Of a DNA stretch of 45,607 bases, positions 26,276 to 35,219 are shown in pieces. The stretch is taken from contig JANXYR010000012.1 in the NCBI GenBank assembly GCA_025355965.1, positions 1 through 45,607 on the forward strand, in the 5' to 3' direction. Position 1 is the stretch's first letter. Every line of letters begins with the position of its first letter. Made by a program: the position numbers and the translations under genes. The notes beneath the pieces were generated by a model. It did no database searches. It was not told where the DNA came from and saw nothing but the letters and a program-made list of their open reading frames with translations. Origin of the DNA: Geobacteraceae bacterium. GTDB taxonomy: Bacteria > Desulfobacterota > Desulfuromonadia > Geobacterales > Pseudopelobacteraceae.

Positions 26276-26754
26276 TACCGGGATCTGCTTTTAGTCGACT
26301 GTTAGATATTGTCAACCAGAGCGGCTTTTCATTCATTCTCCATGAGCATACACGCACTCGGACTATGGAGGATGCAACGCAAAACCTCTTTTTCGACGTG
26401 GCGCGGATAGTCAAGACCGTGGCGTTTCGCATTCGCAGTGGCGGACTGGTCCTCGCCGCGCTCCGGGGGAGCGGAAGAGTGGATTATCCCCGGCTGGCGG
26501 CCCTGGTCGGCGTTAACCGCCGTGACCTTGCGCCCCTCTCGCCGGAGGAGGTACGTGAACAGCTGGGGGTTGAGCCGGGAAGTGTTTCGCCAGTGCCGTT
26601 GCGGGAAGACGCCATCGTTTTCGTGGATGATGACGTGTTGACGATTCAATCGACCATCTACTGCGGCATTGGTCGTCCCGACCGGACACTTGAGATAGCA
26701 GCCGCTGATCTCGTGAGGCTCACCAACGGTCGGACCGGCGGGTTTTCACGGTGA
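26272..26754 (+). CDS. YbaK/EbsC-family aminoacyl-tRNA deacylase-like protein
   Basis: 160 residues starting with GTG overlapping the previous stop (GTGA). The fold and the motif ARIVKTVAFRI (with the conserved lysine), then FVDDDVLTIQSTIYCGIGRPDRTLEI, match the YbaK/ProX-type editing domain that hydrolyses mischarged aminoacyl-tRNAs. Which amino acid is edited cannot be told. Cytosolic, in contrast to the secreted hydrolase that precedes it in the operon. Confidence 0.82.
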   Translation: MIPGSAFSRLLDIVNQSGFSFILHEHTRTRTMEDATQNLFFDVARIVKTVAFRIRSGGLVLAALRGSGRVDYPRLAALVGVNRRDLAPLSPEEVREQLGVEPGSVSPVPLREDAIVFVDDDVLTIQSTIYCGIGRPDRTLEIAAADLVRLTNGRTGGFSR

Positions 26755-26818
26755 TGCAATAATGTACATCGTTACCTAAACTAAAAAAATATCGTGAGCC
26801 GTGTGAAAAGGGGCAATT

Positions 26819-27619
26819 ATGGCTATCAACGCAGCAAAACTGATCTACTTTTCTCCAACCCAAACAACAAAGAAAATTATTGAGGGCATTGCACAAGGCG
26901 TTCGGTTTGACACAGTTGAACACGTTGATTTGACGCTATCTGATGCAAGTATGCGGAAGCCCGCGGAAATCCATGATGAGTTGGCCATCATAGGTTCACC
27001 CGTGTACAGTGGGCGGCTCCCCGCTGTTGCGATATCCAGGTTGCGGCAACTCAAGGGAAATGGTGCACCAGCGGTTATCGTCGTCGTTTACGGGAACAGA
27101 GCTTATGAAGACGCGCTCCTCGAATTAAGGGATGTTGCCCTGGAAGCAGGGTTTAGGCCCATTGCCGCCGGAGCATTTATTGGTGAGCATTCCTTTTCCG
27201 CCAACTGCACGCCTATCGCCGTTGGCCGGCCTGACGCGGAAGACCTCGGGAAAGCAATGGGATTCGGAAAAATAATTCGTGAGAAAATCATAAACACTCG
27301 GGCGCTTGATCAGGCTGGTTCGCTTTATGTACCTGGAAATTTTCCTTATAAGGAACTGCGAATGCTATCGGATGTATCGCCGGCTATACAAGAGATGCTC
27401 TGCACAAGATGCAAGATGTGTCTTTTGGTTTGTCCCACCGTAGCGATAAATGAGAATGATCCCACCTTAACGGATAAAAGTTTGTGTATCAGGTGCTGCG
27501 CATGCATCAAAAGTTGTCCGGCCGGGGCAAAAACCATGGAAGACCCGCGTATCAAGCAGGCTGCGGAGCAATTGAGCGTTAACTGTAGTCTTCGGAAGGA
27601 ACCTGAAACATATCTGTAA
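26819..27619 (+). CDS. EFR1-family flavodoxin-ferredoxin protein (first copy)
   Basis: 266 residues. The N-terminal part (about 5-155) is a flavodoxin-like fold with a phosphate-binding loop FSPTQTTKKI. The C-terminal part has two [4Fe-4S] ferredoxin motifs, CTRCKMCLLVCP and CIRCCACIKSCP. This domain pair defines the EFR1 family, presumed to pass electrons between FMN and iron-sulfur clusters in the cytoplasm; partners are unknown. A second, distinct EFR1 gene lies 1.4 kb downstream beyond an MFS transporter. Confidence 0.88.
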   Translation: MAINAAKLIYFSPTQTTKKIIEGIAQGVRFDTVEHVDLTLSDASMRKPAEIHDELAIIGSPVYSGRLPAVAISRLRQLKGNGAPAVIVVVYGNRAYEDALLELRDVALEAGFRPIAAGAFIGEHSFSANCTPIAVGRPDAEDLGKAMGFGKIIREKIINTRALDQAGSLYVPGNFPYKELRMLSDVSPAIQEMLCTRCKMCLLVCPTVAINENDPTLTDKSLCIRCCACIKSCPAGAKTMEDPRIKQAAEQLSVNCSLRKEPETYL

Positions 27620-27723
27620 GAAGAGCACGGCGCAGCGACCAACCGTTCGACTGCAAAGGAGATCAAAAAAAACGTGAACAAGCTACCCGTTATTTTTTGG
27701 CTCGTTCGATCGAGTATTTGAGT

Positions 27724-28992
27724 ATGATTAGCTTCAAACTATTTTCACCACGCCGCGACCGCACAGCGGCCATGCCTTTCATCATGTTGACGGTGCTGAT
27801 CGACATGGTGTCGATCGGTTTGATCATTCCCGTGCTGCCGACTTTGGTCGGAAGTTTCACCGGCTCCCAGTCAGATCAGGCGTTCTGGTACGGCGTAGTG
27901 GTGTTTGCCTTCGGATTCGCGAATTTTATCGGCTCGCCGATCCTCGGTGCGCTCTCCGATGCTCATGGTCGTCGCCCGTTGCTATTGCTCGGTTTCTGCG
28001 GACTCGGCCTCAGCTTTTTCGTAACCGGGCTCTCCACTGCGTTGTGGATGCTGATCGCAGTGCGGCTGGTGGGGGGTGCAATGCAGGCCAATGCAGCCGT
28101 TGCGAATGCCTACGTGGCGGATATCACTCCTCCGGAGGATCGTGCCAAACGTTTCGGCTTGTTGGGCGCGATGTTCGGCATTGGCTTCATCATCGGGCCG
28201 GTCATGGGCGGCCTGCTGGGCGCGATCAATATACAGCTCCCGTTTTTTGTCGCCGGCGCCTTCGCAATGATCAACTGGCTCTACGGCTATTTTGTGTTGC
28301 CCGAGTCGCTTCCTGCCGAACGTCGGCGACCATTCCACTGGCGGGCGGCAAACCCGCTCGTGTCGCTACGCGCGCTGACCCAGTTGAACGGTGTAGGCCG
28401 GTTAGTGGCCGTGGTTGCGTTGAGCGGGCTTGCCCAATTCGTGCTGTTCACCAGTTGGGTGTTGTACACGACCTTCAAGTTCGGCTGGGGACCGCGGGAA
28501 AACGGCTGGTCGCTCGCGGCGGTCGGCATCATGTCGTTTGTTGTACAGGGCTTTCTGCTTGGACGTCTGTTGAAGCGCTTTAGTCCGCGACGCCTGGCGG
28601 TTGCCGGACTAGTGTCATCGACGATCTCTTATGTGGCGTGGGGAGCAGCCACCCAGGGCTGGATGCTGTACGCGGTGATCTTCCTGAACGTGCTCGGCTG
28701 TACGATTACTGCGTCGCTGCAAAGCATAATTTCAGGGGCCGCCGACCCCCAAAGCCAGGGACAGACCTTGGGGGCTGTGAACTCCCTGAACAGCTTGATG
28801 GCGGTGCTTGCGCCGTTGTTCGGCGCGCCACTGCTTGCTACGGTTTCGCATTTGCCGCGCGGTGATTGGCGAATCGGCGCGCCGTTATATTTTTGCGCCT
28901 TGCTCCAAGCCGCATCGCTGGCCTTGGCGTTTTTTCACTTCCGAAGCGAACGCCATGCGTCGCCCGCAACAGCGTCGGAAGTGGGCAAATAG
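27724..28992 (+). CDS. MFS drug/proton antiporter, TetA-like
   Basis: About 422 residues with twelve predicted helices. Helix 1 carries D...IGLIIPVLPTL, and loop 2-3 has GALSDAHGRRPLL, the MFS signature as found in the TCR/Tet (DHA1) group. It probably exports a hydrophobic or cationic compound; tetracycline itself is not implied. The ATG at 27724 is preferred over a TTG nine codons earlier, though the ribosome-binding site is weak. The codon style is GC-richer than in the flanking EFR1 genes, which hints at separate ancestry. Confidence 0.8.
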   Translation: MISFKLFSPRRDRTAAMPFIMLTVLIDMVSIGLIIPVLPTLVGSFTGSQSDQAFWYGVVVFAFGFANFIGSPILGALSDAHGRRPLLLLGFCGLGLSFFVTGLSTALWMLIAVRLVGGAMQANAAVANAYVADITPPEDRAKRFGLLGAMFGIGFIIGPVMGGLLGAINIQLPFFVAGAFAMINWLYGYFVLPESLPAERRRPFHWRAANPLVSLRALTQLNGVGRLVAVVALSGLAQFVLFTSWVLYTTFKFGWGPRENGWSLAAVGIMSFVVQGFLLGRLLKRFSPRRLAVAGLVSSTISYVAWGAATQGWMLYAVIFLNVLGCTITASLQSIISGAADPQSQGQTLGAVNSLNSLMAVLAPLFGAPLLATVSHLPRGDWRIGAPLYFCALLQAASLALAFFHFRSERHASPATASEVGK

Positions 28993-29056
28993 ATGATGGA
29001 GTTCTCTGGACTTACCTATGCATCAGGAACTAAAAATACCGAACGGCGGCACTACC

Positions 29057-29866
29057 ATGCAGAGAATCATCTACTATTACACCGGCACCGGCAATTCTCT
29101 CTGGACAGCGCGCGCTCTCGCTGAGAAGCTCGGCGACACGGAGCTCGTACCGATGCACCGGATGAATTACGGCACGCACGGCAGCAAAGCCGATACCGTC
29201 GGTCTAGTCTTCCCGGTTCACATTTGGGGAGTTCCAAGACTTGTGCGTAATTTCCTTCAATTGATGGAAAAACGCCCCGGTGTCTATTATTTCGCGGTTG
29301 CGGTTAATGGCGGGCAGGTATCGCGCACCCTCATCCAGCTCAAGGAACTCATGGCCAGGGACAGCCTCACCCTTTCCGCCGGGTTCGATATTAAATTCCC
29401 GAGCAACTATATTCCCTGGGGAGGACCGGGGTCGGTGGAGGTGCAGCGTAATCTTTTCAATGCAGCGACGGAAAAGATCAACGTTGCAGCATCGTATATC
29501 TCAAGCCGAAAATCGGGACTTCTGGAGAAGGGCCCCTTATGGCAGCGACTGCTTTTCACCGGGTTATACAAGATGACTTACAATCTTGTGAAGACGTTGG
29601 ACAAGAGCTTTCATATCGATGGAACGTGCACCTCCTGCGGCATCTGCGAGAGAGTCTGCCCCGTGAAGAACATCACGTTGGAATCGGGAAGGCCGGTCTG
29701 GCACGGCAGCTGTGAACAGTGCCTTGCCTGCATCCAGTGGTGTCCCGAAGAATGCATTCAGTATGGAAAGAAGACGAAAAATTATGAACGGTACCATCAT
29801 CCTGATGTGAAGGTTAAAGATATTTTTCGGGAGATCAAAGGAGCGGGATTAAGGGCTTGCAGCTGA
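29057..29866 (+). CDS. EFR1-family flavodoxin-ferredoxin protein (second copy)
   Basis: 269 residues from the ATG at 29057, placed where the flavodoxin strand begins (MQRIIYYYTGTGNSLWTA); an ATG thirteen codons earlier is possible. The TGTGNS loop binds FMN phosphate. Two [4Fe-4S] motifs follow: CTSCGICERVCP and CEQCLACIQWCP. It differs clearly from the first EFR1 copy, so it is not a recent duplicate. Presumed cytoplasmic electron carrier or reductase. Confidence 0.88.
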   Translation: MQRIIYYYTGTGNSLWTARALAEKLGDTELVPMHRMNYGTHGSKADTVGLVFPVHIWGVPRLVRNFLQLMEKRPGVYYFAVAVNGGQVSRTLIQLKELMARDSLTLSAGFDIKFPSNYIPWGGPGSVEVQRNLFNAATEKINVAASYISSRKSGLLEKGPLWQRLLFTGLYKMTYNLVKTLDKSFHIDGTCTSCGICERVCPVKNITLESGRPVWHGSCEQCLACIQWCPEECIQYGKKTKNYERYHHPDVKVKDIFREIKGAGLRACS

Positions 29867-29935
29867 GATGAATTCTTTCGGGAACCTTTCCGAATCTCCT
29901 GCGTATTACTGTTTATAGAAGAACCCGGAGTCCAA

Positions 29936-30502
29936 ATGAACGATAATGTTGTAATCGAGCGTATCCAGGGGGGTGACGTTGACGCCTTTGCCGGGCTCGT
30001 CCAAAAGTACCACAATAATCTTCTCGCCTTCATTTATAGGTTCGTGCGAGATCCGCACCTTGCAGAAGATATCGGCCAGGAGGTGTTCCTGGATATTTAT
30101 AAATCGTTGTCGAAATTCAATCCTGAGATGGGGACCCCCTTTTCAGCCTGGCTCTACATCAGCGCTCGCAATCGCTGCATCAGCGAACTACGGAAGCGTG
30201 GCAAGAGAGAGAGCGTGCCGCTTGAGGATTATCACATCATCACCGGCCCCGAAGACAGTGCCGAAGAAGCGTTGATAGGTCATGAAGGGCGGCAGGCATT
30301 GGCAGCCTCGCTTGAACAGCTCCCGGAACCGTTCCGGACAACAATGCTTAAAAGCCTGCAGGGAGAGTCATTAAATGAGATTGCCGTTCAAAGCGGGATC
30401 TCACTGGCTACGGTTAAGAGTCGTCTGTTTCGTGCTAAAGAAAAGCTGAAGCAGCTTATGAAAGAATACGTGGGAGGAATCTGCCATGAGCCAAGGATAT
30501 AA
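29936..30502 (+). CDS. ECF-type RNA polymerase sigma factor
   Basis: 188 residues with sigma region 2 (about 10-80: AGLVQKYHNNLLAFIYRFVRD...EDIGQEVFLDIYKSL, then WLYISARNRCISELRKR) and region 4 (about 125-180: LPEPFRTTMLKSLQGESLNEIAVQSGISLATVKSRLFRAKEKL). It would direct RNA polymerase to a specific stress or nutrient regulon. A 59-residue membrane protein overlaps its 3' end, in the place of an anti-sigma factor. LepB, TonB and a receptor follow. Confidence 0.92.
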   Translation: MNDNVVIERIQGGDVDAFAGLVQKYHNNLLAFIYRFVRDPHLAEDIGQEVFLDIYKSLSKFNPEMGTPFSAWLYISARNRCISELRKRGKRESVPLEDYHIITGPEDSAEEALIGHEGRQALAASLEQLPEPFRTTMLKSLQGESLNEIAVQSGISLATVKSRLFRAKEKLKQLMKEYVGGICHEPRI

Positions 30503-30665
30503 GCCGTCTCTAGATTTTGTTTCAAAGGTAATGAAACAGGTGCATGCGTATGAGGCGTCGCGAACCTCTTTCGTGGAGTGGTTAATCAGTCACCCGTTCA
30601 TACGCTACGCATTGGCCGGTGGCGGGGCTTTGTTAGGAATATTCAAGACGGCGCCGGTTTTTTGA
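30486..30665 (+). CDS. 59-residue membrane protein, putative anti-sigma factor
   Basis: A short frame overlapping the sigma gene by 17 nt: ATG at 30486, stop at 30663-30665. A cytoplasmic part of about 33 residues (DFVSKVMKQVHAYEASR) is followed by one hydrophobic segment (WLISHPFIRYALAGGGALLGIF). Size, overlap and topology suit a minimal membrane-tethered anti-sigma factor or a remnant of one. No zinc-binding HxxxCxxC motif is present. Its function is inference from position. Confidence 0.65.
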   Translation: MSQGYKPSLDFVSKVMKQVHAYEASRTSFVEWLISHPFIRYALAGGGALLGIFKTAPVF

Positions 30666-30692
30666 AATTTGGCGCGAAAGGGATGAAACTAC

Positions 30693-31340
30693 ATGGAAAA
30701 TGCAATTGATACATTGGGTAAACGAACTGAGGTCCGGGTAAAGTCTAAAACCAGGGAGTTTATCGAATCGATTCTATGGGCCGTTGTTCTTGCCGGCTTA
30801 ATCAGGACGTGTATTGTGCAGTCGTTCAAAATCCCCTCCGGTTCCATGCTGGACACGCTGGTGATCGGTGACTGCCTGCTGGTAAACAGGTTTGTTTACG
30901 GCATCAAGGTGCCCTTCACCGACCTGCGCCTGCCTGGCATTCGCGACCCGCAACGGGGAGATGTGATCGTCTTCAAATACCCGGAAGACCGCTCAAAAGA
31001 CTTTATAAAGCGTTTGATCGGAGTACCTGGTGATGAGATCCGGATTAAGGATAAGCGTGTTTATATCAATGGGACCATCTATCAAAATCCCCATGAAGTC
31101 TATAAAGACCCGCAGATTCTGCCGCTGGAACTGACCCAGCGGGATAATTTCGGACCGTTTCGAGTCCCTGAAAACTCCTATTTCATGATGGGTGACAACC
31201 GGGACAATTCCTATGACAGCCGTTTTTGGGGCTTTGTCCCTAAAGCCGATGTGGTTGGGCTGGCATTCATCAAATACTGGTCATGGGACCAGAGCAAATG
31301 GCAACCCCGCTGGCGGAGGATTGGTAAGTTCATTGATTGA
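30693..31340 (+). CDS. lepB: Signal peptidase I
   Basis: 215 residues. One N-terminal membrane helix (about 24-43) is followed by box B with catalytic S51 (IPSGSML), box D with K106 (KRLIGVPGD) and box E MGDNRDNSYDSR. It removes signal peptides from exported proteins at the outer face of the inner membrane. An unusual setting: it lies between an ECF sigma/anti-sigma pair and tonB, whose start overlaps its stop. This may be an extra, locus-specific copy. Confidence 0.93.
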   Translation: MENAIDTLGKRTEVRVKSKTREFIESILWAVVLAGLIRTCIVQSFKIPSGSMLDTLVIGDCLLVNRFVYGIKVPFTDLRLPGIRDPQRGDVIVFKYPEDRSKDFIKRLIGVPGDEIRIKDKRVYINGTIYQNPHEVYKDPQILPLELTQRDNFGPFRVPENSYFMMGDNRDNSYDSRFWGFVPKADVVGLAFIKYWSWDQSKWQPRWRRIGKFID

Positions 31341-32064
31341 CCTGTCAGGCAAAAAATCAAATATCATCACAGCGCTGATGGTTTCGCTTCTGATTCATCT
31401 GGTCGCGTTCGGAGTGGCCGCCGCAGTAAAGTCAAAGGCGCAACAAGTTATAATCAATGAGTATATCCCGGTGGAACTGGTGCAGTTGCCTTCTCCTGCC
31501 AGAGTCGTCGTGCCCCAACATGCTGTTGCTCTTCGCCATAAGGATGTAGCAGCTCCGGTGGTCCCCAATAATCAGCCTGTGACATCTCCGGTGCCAGTTT
31601 CAAAAGCAACTGTTTCTCCGCAACAGTCACTTCAAGAAGCGTCACCATCAGTTGCAGTTATGCAGCAACGTACTCAGACAACTCCCGGAGGCGGGACAAC
31701 GGGTGTCATGGTAACTACAACTGCGACCGGTTCCGGGACTGCGCCTTCTCCATCGAAGAGTCGTGACAAAGGAAGCTATCTGGCATTCCACAGGCTGACC
31801 AAACTTCCGACATTCAAGTCACGAGCCGAGCCGGTTTACCCCAACTCGGAGCGGATGAACGGTGGCGAAGCCCGGGTGCTGGCGGAAATATATCTCGACG
31901 AGCGTGGCGCAGTGGATGACGTGATCATCAAGAAGAGCGGCGGCAAGCTTTTTGACAAGGCGGTGATTGATGCCGCCCGCCAAAGCAGCTTTCATCCCGG
32001 TTACATGGGGGAAAAAGCCGTGTCAACTGTTATACAGATACCTTACTCGTTTAAATTGAAGTAG
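31333..32064 (+). CDS. TonB-family energy-transducing protein
   Basis: About 243 residues from a TTG overlapping the lepB stop (TTGATTGA). GGAGGA lies 12 bases upstream; a TTG at 31321 and an ATG at 31378 are alternatives. The short basic N-terminus SGKKSN precedes one inner-membrane helix (MVSLLIHLVAFGVAAAV), then a Pro/Val/Thr-rich periplasmic spacer and a C-terminal TonB domain (AEPVYPNSERMNGG...IPYSFKLK). With ExbB/ExbD encoded elsewhere it should transmit proton-motive force to an outer-membrane receptor, most simply the one encoded next. Confidence 0.88.
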   Translation: MIDLSGKKSNIITALMVSLLIHLVAFGVAAAVKSKAQQVIINEYIPVELVQLPSPARVVVPQHAVALRHKDVAAPVVPNNQPVTSPVPVSKATVSPQQSLQEASPSVAVMQQRTQTTPGGGTTGVMVTTTATGSGTAPSPSKSRDKGSYLAFHRLTKLPTFKSRAEPVYPNSERMNGGEARVLAEIYLDERGAVDDVIIKKSGGKLFDKAVIDAARQSSFHPGYMGEKAVSTVIQIPYSFKLK

Positions 32065-32092
32065 CTTCCAACTTTTATTCATGGAGACCAGA

Positions 32093-34351
32093 ATGTCATT
32101 CATACGTCCAATATTCGCCGTTTTTTTACTCTTGGCTGCTGTCGTTGTCGCCCACGCCGCCGATCCTCTCCTCACCCTGCACGGCGCGGTGTACGAAAAA
32201 GGCACCAGACGCCCGCTGGACGGTGTGACCATCTTTGTGCCAGGCAACGATGCACTGACAGCGACCACTGAGCCTGACGGCAACTTTACCCTGGTGGTTG
32301 CCACCCCCGGCGAGTACTTACTTGCCGCTGCAGCGGTAGGCTTTGTCAAATCCGCGCCGCTCAAAGCCACCGTGGGAAAAGATGTCGGAAGTGAAGTTCC
32401 AGCAATATACCTGGAGCCGGTCTATTCGATGAACGAGGTGGTGGTGCAGGCGGAGAGAAACCTGGACAGGACCGCTAAAACAGTCATCACCGGCAAAGAG
32501 CTCGCCTCGGTCCCCGGCACGGCGGGCGATCCGTTGCGGGCCATACAGGCGCTCCCCGGCGTGGCCGTTGCCGGCGACAACAGCGCCGCCCCGGCGATTC
32601 GAGGCTCCGGGCCGCAAAACAACGGCTATTACGTCGATTTTCTGCCGGTTTTCTATCTCTTTCATATGGGGGGAATGGAGAGTGTCTTCAATGCCGATCT
32701 AGTTGACGATTTCAACATCTACAGCTCTTCGTTCGGCCCGGAATACCAGGATTTCACCGGCGGCATTATCGATGTCAGGCTGCGCAAGCCTCGTACGGAC
32801 CGGATCGGCGCCAAGGTGAACATTAGCATGCTGGAGTCAGATCTCCTGGTGGAAGGGCCTGTGTCCAAGAACCAGAGCTTTTATCTTGCGGGAAGGCGCA
32901 GCTATATCGATCTGTTTATGCCGAAAACCGGCGAACTTGACACAGGGGTGGAGTATAAACAGTTTCCGAAGTTTTACGACTATCAGGGAAAATATATCTG
33001 GCAGATTTCACCGGACAGTTCTCTGACGCTGATGGCCAGCGGCGCCGCGGACGAGATGAAACTCAACCTGACCAATTCAGCCGACGCCGTCAAGCATGAC
33101 CCGATCCTGGCCGGCAATGTCCAGTCCCAGCAGGGTTACCATTCCCAGGGTCTGCTCCTCACCTCCGCAATTACGCCGAACCTGGCGAATCGCTTCGGTG
33201 CGTCCCATATGTTTACCGATACGCAGCAGCAGATGAGCCAGTTGGGGCATGTGAAGGTAGATGACGACATCTTCTTTTTCCGGGATCATCTGACCCTGCA
33301 GGCAGGGGAGAATCACGAGTTGCTATTCGGTGTGGAATCCGGGATCAGCAGGATAAAGCTTGATCTGGATATCACAAAGGTAATGCCTTCGGACTTTGCC
33401 ACGCCGCCGGATTACACCAGCTCGGCCCGGATCACCAACAACGACACAATTTCGACCCAGTGGTACGATCTTGCGCTGAAAGACCGTTGGAAGTTTCTGG
33501 ACCGGGCAACCTTGATCGTGGGTGCGCATGGCTCATACGAAAGCTATTTCGGAAAATACCGGGTAGAGCCTAGGGTAGGGCTTGAGGTAACACCGGTTAA
33601 GAATACCCTGCTGACCGCCGCATGGGGGAAATACCACCAGTTTCCTGAAGGGCCGCAGGTGATAAACGGTATGGGAAATCCTCACTTAAGTTATGAGAGG
33701 GCGGATCATTACTCCGTGGGAGTGGAGCAGCAGTTAGCCGATGCCTGGAGTGCCAAGCTGGAGGGGTATTACAAGACTCTGTCAGATCTGGTCATCCCGC
33801 ATGATCCGGAGAATTACATTAATGGCGGCAGCGGCAAGGCATACGGGGTTGAGGCGTTGGTAAAGAAGAACAAAACTACCGACTGGTCAGGATGGGTCTC
33901 TGCTTCATATTCCAAGACCGAGCGGAAAAACGACGTGACCGGTGAAGCATTTCCGTTCAGTTACGACCAGCCACTGATCATCAACATGGTTTACGAGTGG
34001 AACTTCGCAAAGAACTGGACCTTCGGGGCGAAATGGCGTTACCAGACCGGCGCGCCATTTACTCCGGTGGTCGGAACGTATTTGGAAAAAGATGCTTTCG
34101 GCGCCCAAAGGATCCGCCCGGTATACGGAAATTTGGGTTCAGAGCGGCTGCCCGATTACCACCGGCTGGATGTCAGGTTTGCGAGGGAGTTCCTCTTCGA
34201 CAAATGGAAGATGGCCGCCTATCTTGACATTATCAACGCGTACGCCAACCAGAATGTGTCCGGGTACGACTACAACGACGATTATACGTCACGCAAAAAG
34301 ATCACTCAGCTGCCGTTCATGCCTGCCCTGGGGATACGCGGAGAGTTTTAG
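32093..34351 (+). CDS. TonB-dependent outer-membrane receptor
   Basis: 752 residues from the ATG at 32093, chosen for GGAG six bases upstream. A signal peptide ends AHA near residue 22. A carboxypeptidase-regulatory-like domain (about 28-110) is followed by a plug domain (about 115-230: GDPLRAIQALPGVAVAGDNSAAPAIRG) and a beta-barrel ending LGIRGEF with the terminal F. The ligand is unknown: no siderophore, cobalamin or metal gene is adjacent. It probably forms a unit with the tonB and sigma factor genes upstream. Confidence 0.9.
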   Translation: MSFIRPIFAVFLLLAAVVVAHAADPLLTLHGAVYEKGTRRPLDGVTIFVPGNDALTATTEPDGNFTLVVATPGEYLLAAAAVGFVKSAPLKATVGKDVGSEVPAIYLEPVYSMNEVVVQAERNLDRTAKTVITGKELASVPGTAGDPLRAIQALPGVAVAGDNSAAPAIRGSGPQNNGYYVDFLPVFYLFHMGGMESVFNADLVDDFNIYSSSFGPEYQDFTGGIIDVRLRKPRTDRIGAKVNISMLESDLLVEGPVSKNQSFYLAGRRSYIDLFMPKTGELDTGVEYKQFPKFYDYQGKYIWQISPDSSLTLMASGAADEMKLNLTNSADAVKHDPILAGNVQSQQGYHSQGLLLTSAITPNLANRFGASHMFTDTQQQMSQLGHVKVDDDIFFFRDHLTLQAGENHELLFGVESGISRIKLDLDITKVMPSDFATPPDYTSSARITNNDTISTQWYDLALKDRWKFLDRATLIVGAHGSYESYFGKYRVEPRVGLEVTPVKNTLLTAAWGKYHQFPEGPQVINGMGNPHLSYERADHYSVGVEQQLADAWSAKLEGYYKTLSDLVIPHDPENYINGGSGKAYGVEALVKKNKTTDWSGWVSASYSKTERKNDVTGEAFPFSYDQPLIINMVYEWNFAKNWTFGAKWRYQTGAPFTPVVGTYLEKDAFGAQRIRPVYGNLGSERLPDYHRLDVRFAREFLFDKWKMAAYLDIINAYANQNVSGYDYNDDYTSRKKITQLPFMPALGIRGEF

Positions 34352-34497
34352 CATCAAACCCTATATCCCCCGCTTCGACTGCCATCACGAGTCGAGTGCC
34401 GGATGGACCGCCGCTCAGGAGGTCCGGCAAAAGCCGCCGGGACGGGATTAGAACGGAATGACGCTAGAAGGTCAATTAGAATGCAAGGGGACAACCA

Positions 34498-35196
34498 ATG
34501 AAAAAAATCGGCATTATCGGCGGCATCGGACCGGAATCGACGCTGGATTATTACCGGGGGATTATCAACGCCTTCCGGGAACGTAGCGGCGGCGGGATGA
34601 ACTACCCGGATATCATCATCTACAGCGCGGACCTGACCGAACTTCTTCAAATCATGGAGGAGAGGTCCATGGACAGGCTCGCGGATTGGCTTTTGGTCAG
34701 AATCGAGGCGCTTCAGCGCGCCGGCGCCGAGTTCGCCGCCATCGCCTCCAACACCCCGCACGTGGTCTTCGACGAGGTGACCAGGCGCTCCTCCCTGCCG
34801 CTTATAAGCATCGTCGAGGCAGCCTGCACCAAAGCGGGGAATCTGGGATTTAAACGCCCAGGCCTTCTGGGTACGAGGTTCACCATGCAGGCGGACTTTT
34901 TCCAGCGACCGTTTCGCGAGCACGGAATGGCGGTGGTCGTTCCCTTGGCGGAGGAACAGGATCTCATCCACGAGAAGCTCTTTTCCGAGATTGAACTGGG
35001 GATCATCAAGGCTGAGACGCGGGAGGCGCTGCTGGCCATCGTGAAGCGAATGATCGAGCGGGACGGAATCGACTCCATCATCCTCGGCTGCACCGAGCTG
35101 CCGCTGATCCTTCCCAACGAGGGCCACGGCATCCCTTTTCTAAATACGACCTCTATCCATGTGGAGAGCATCGTAACATACTGTTTGAGGAAGTGA
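34498..35196 (+). CDS. Aspartate/glutamate racemase-family protein
   Basis: 232 residues. The N-terminal GIIGGIGPESTLDYYR and the C-terminal GCTELPL with C198 are typical of the PLP-independent Asp/Glu racemase family. In two-cysteine members the first catalytic residue precedes NTxH; here it is S84 (ASNTPH). One-cysteine relatives such as E. coli YgeA also racemise some amino acids, so activity is possible but specificity or direction may differ. It starts a short plus-strand run with DUF1330 and GyrI-like genes. Confidence 0.82.
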   Translation: MKKIGIIGGIGPESTLDYYRGIINAFRERSGGGMNYPDIIIYSADLTELLQIMEERSMDRLADWLLVRIEALQRAGAEFAAIASNTPHVVFDEVTRRSSLPLISIVEAACTKAGNLGFKRPGLLGTRFTMQADFFQRPFREHGMAVVVPLAEEQDLIHEKLFSEIELGIIKAETREALLAIVKRMIERDGIDSIILGCTELPLILPNEGHGIPFLNTTSIHVESIVTYCLRK

Positions 35197-35219
35197 ATTA
35201 AGGAGCTAAGGAAATAACA

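Noticed and set aside
27724-28992. Acquired tetracycline-resistance gene
   Set aside because: The protein is only TetA-like; there is no divergent tetR and no mobile element, so a general MFS antiporter is the safer call.
31192-31332. ATG start for TonB inside lepB
   Set aside because: It would overlap lepB by about 150 bp; the basic residues before the TonB helix are already included from the TTG at 31333.
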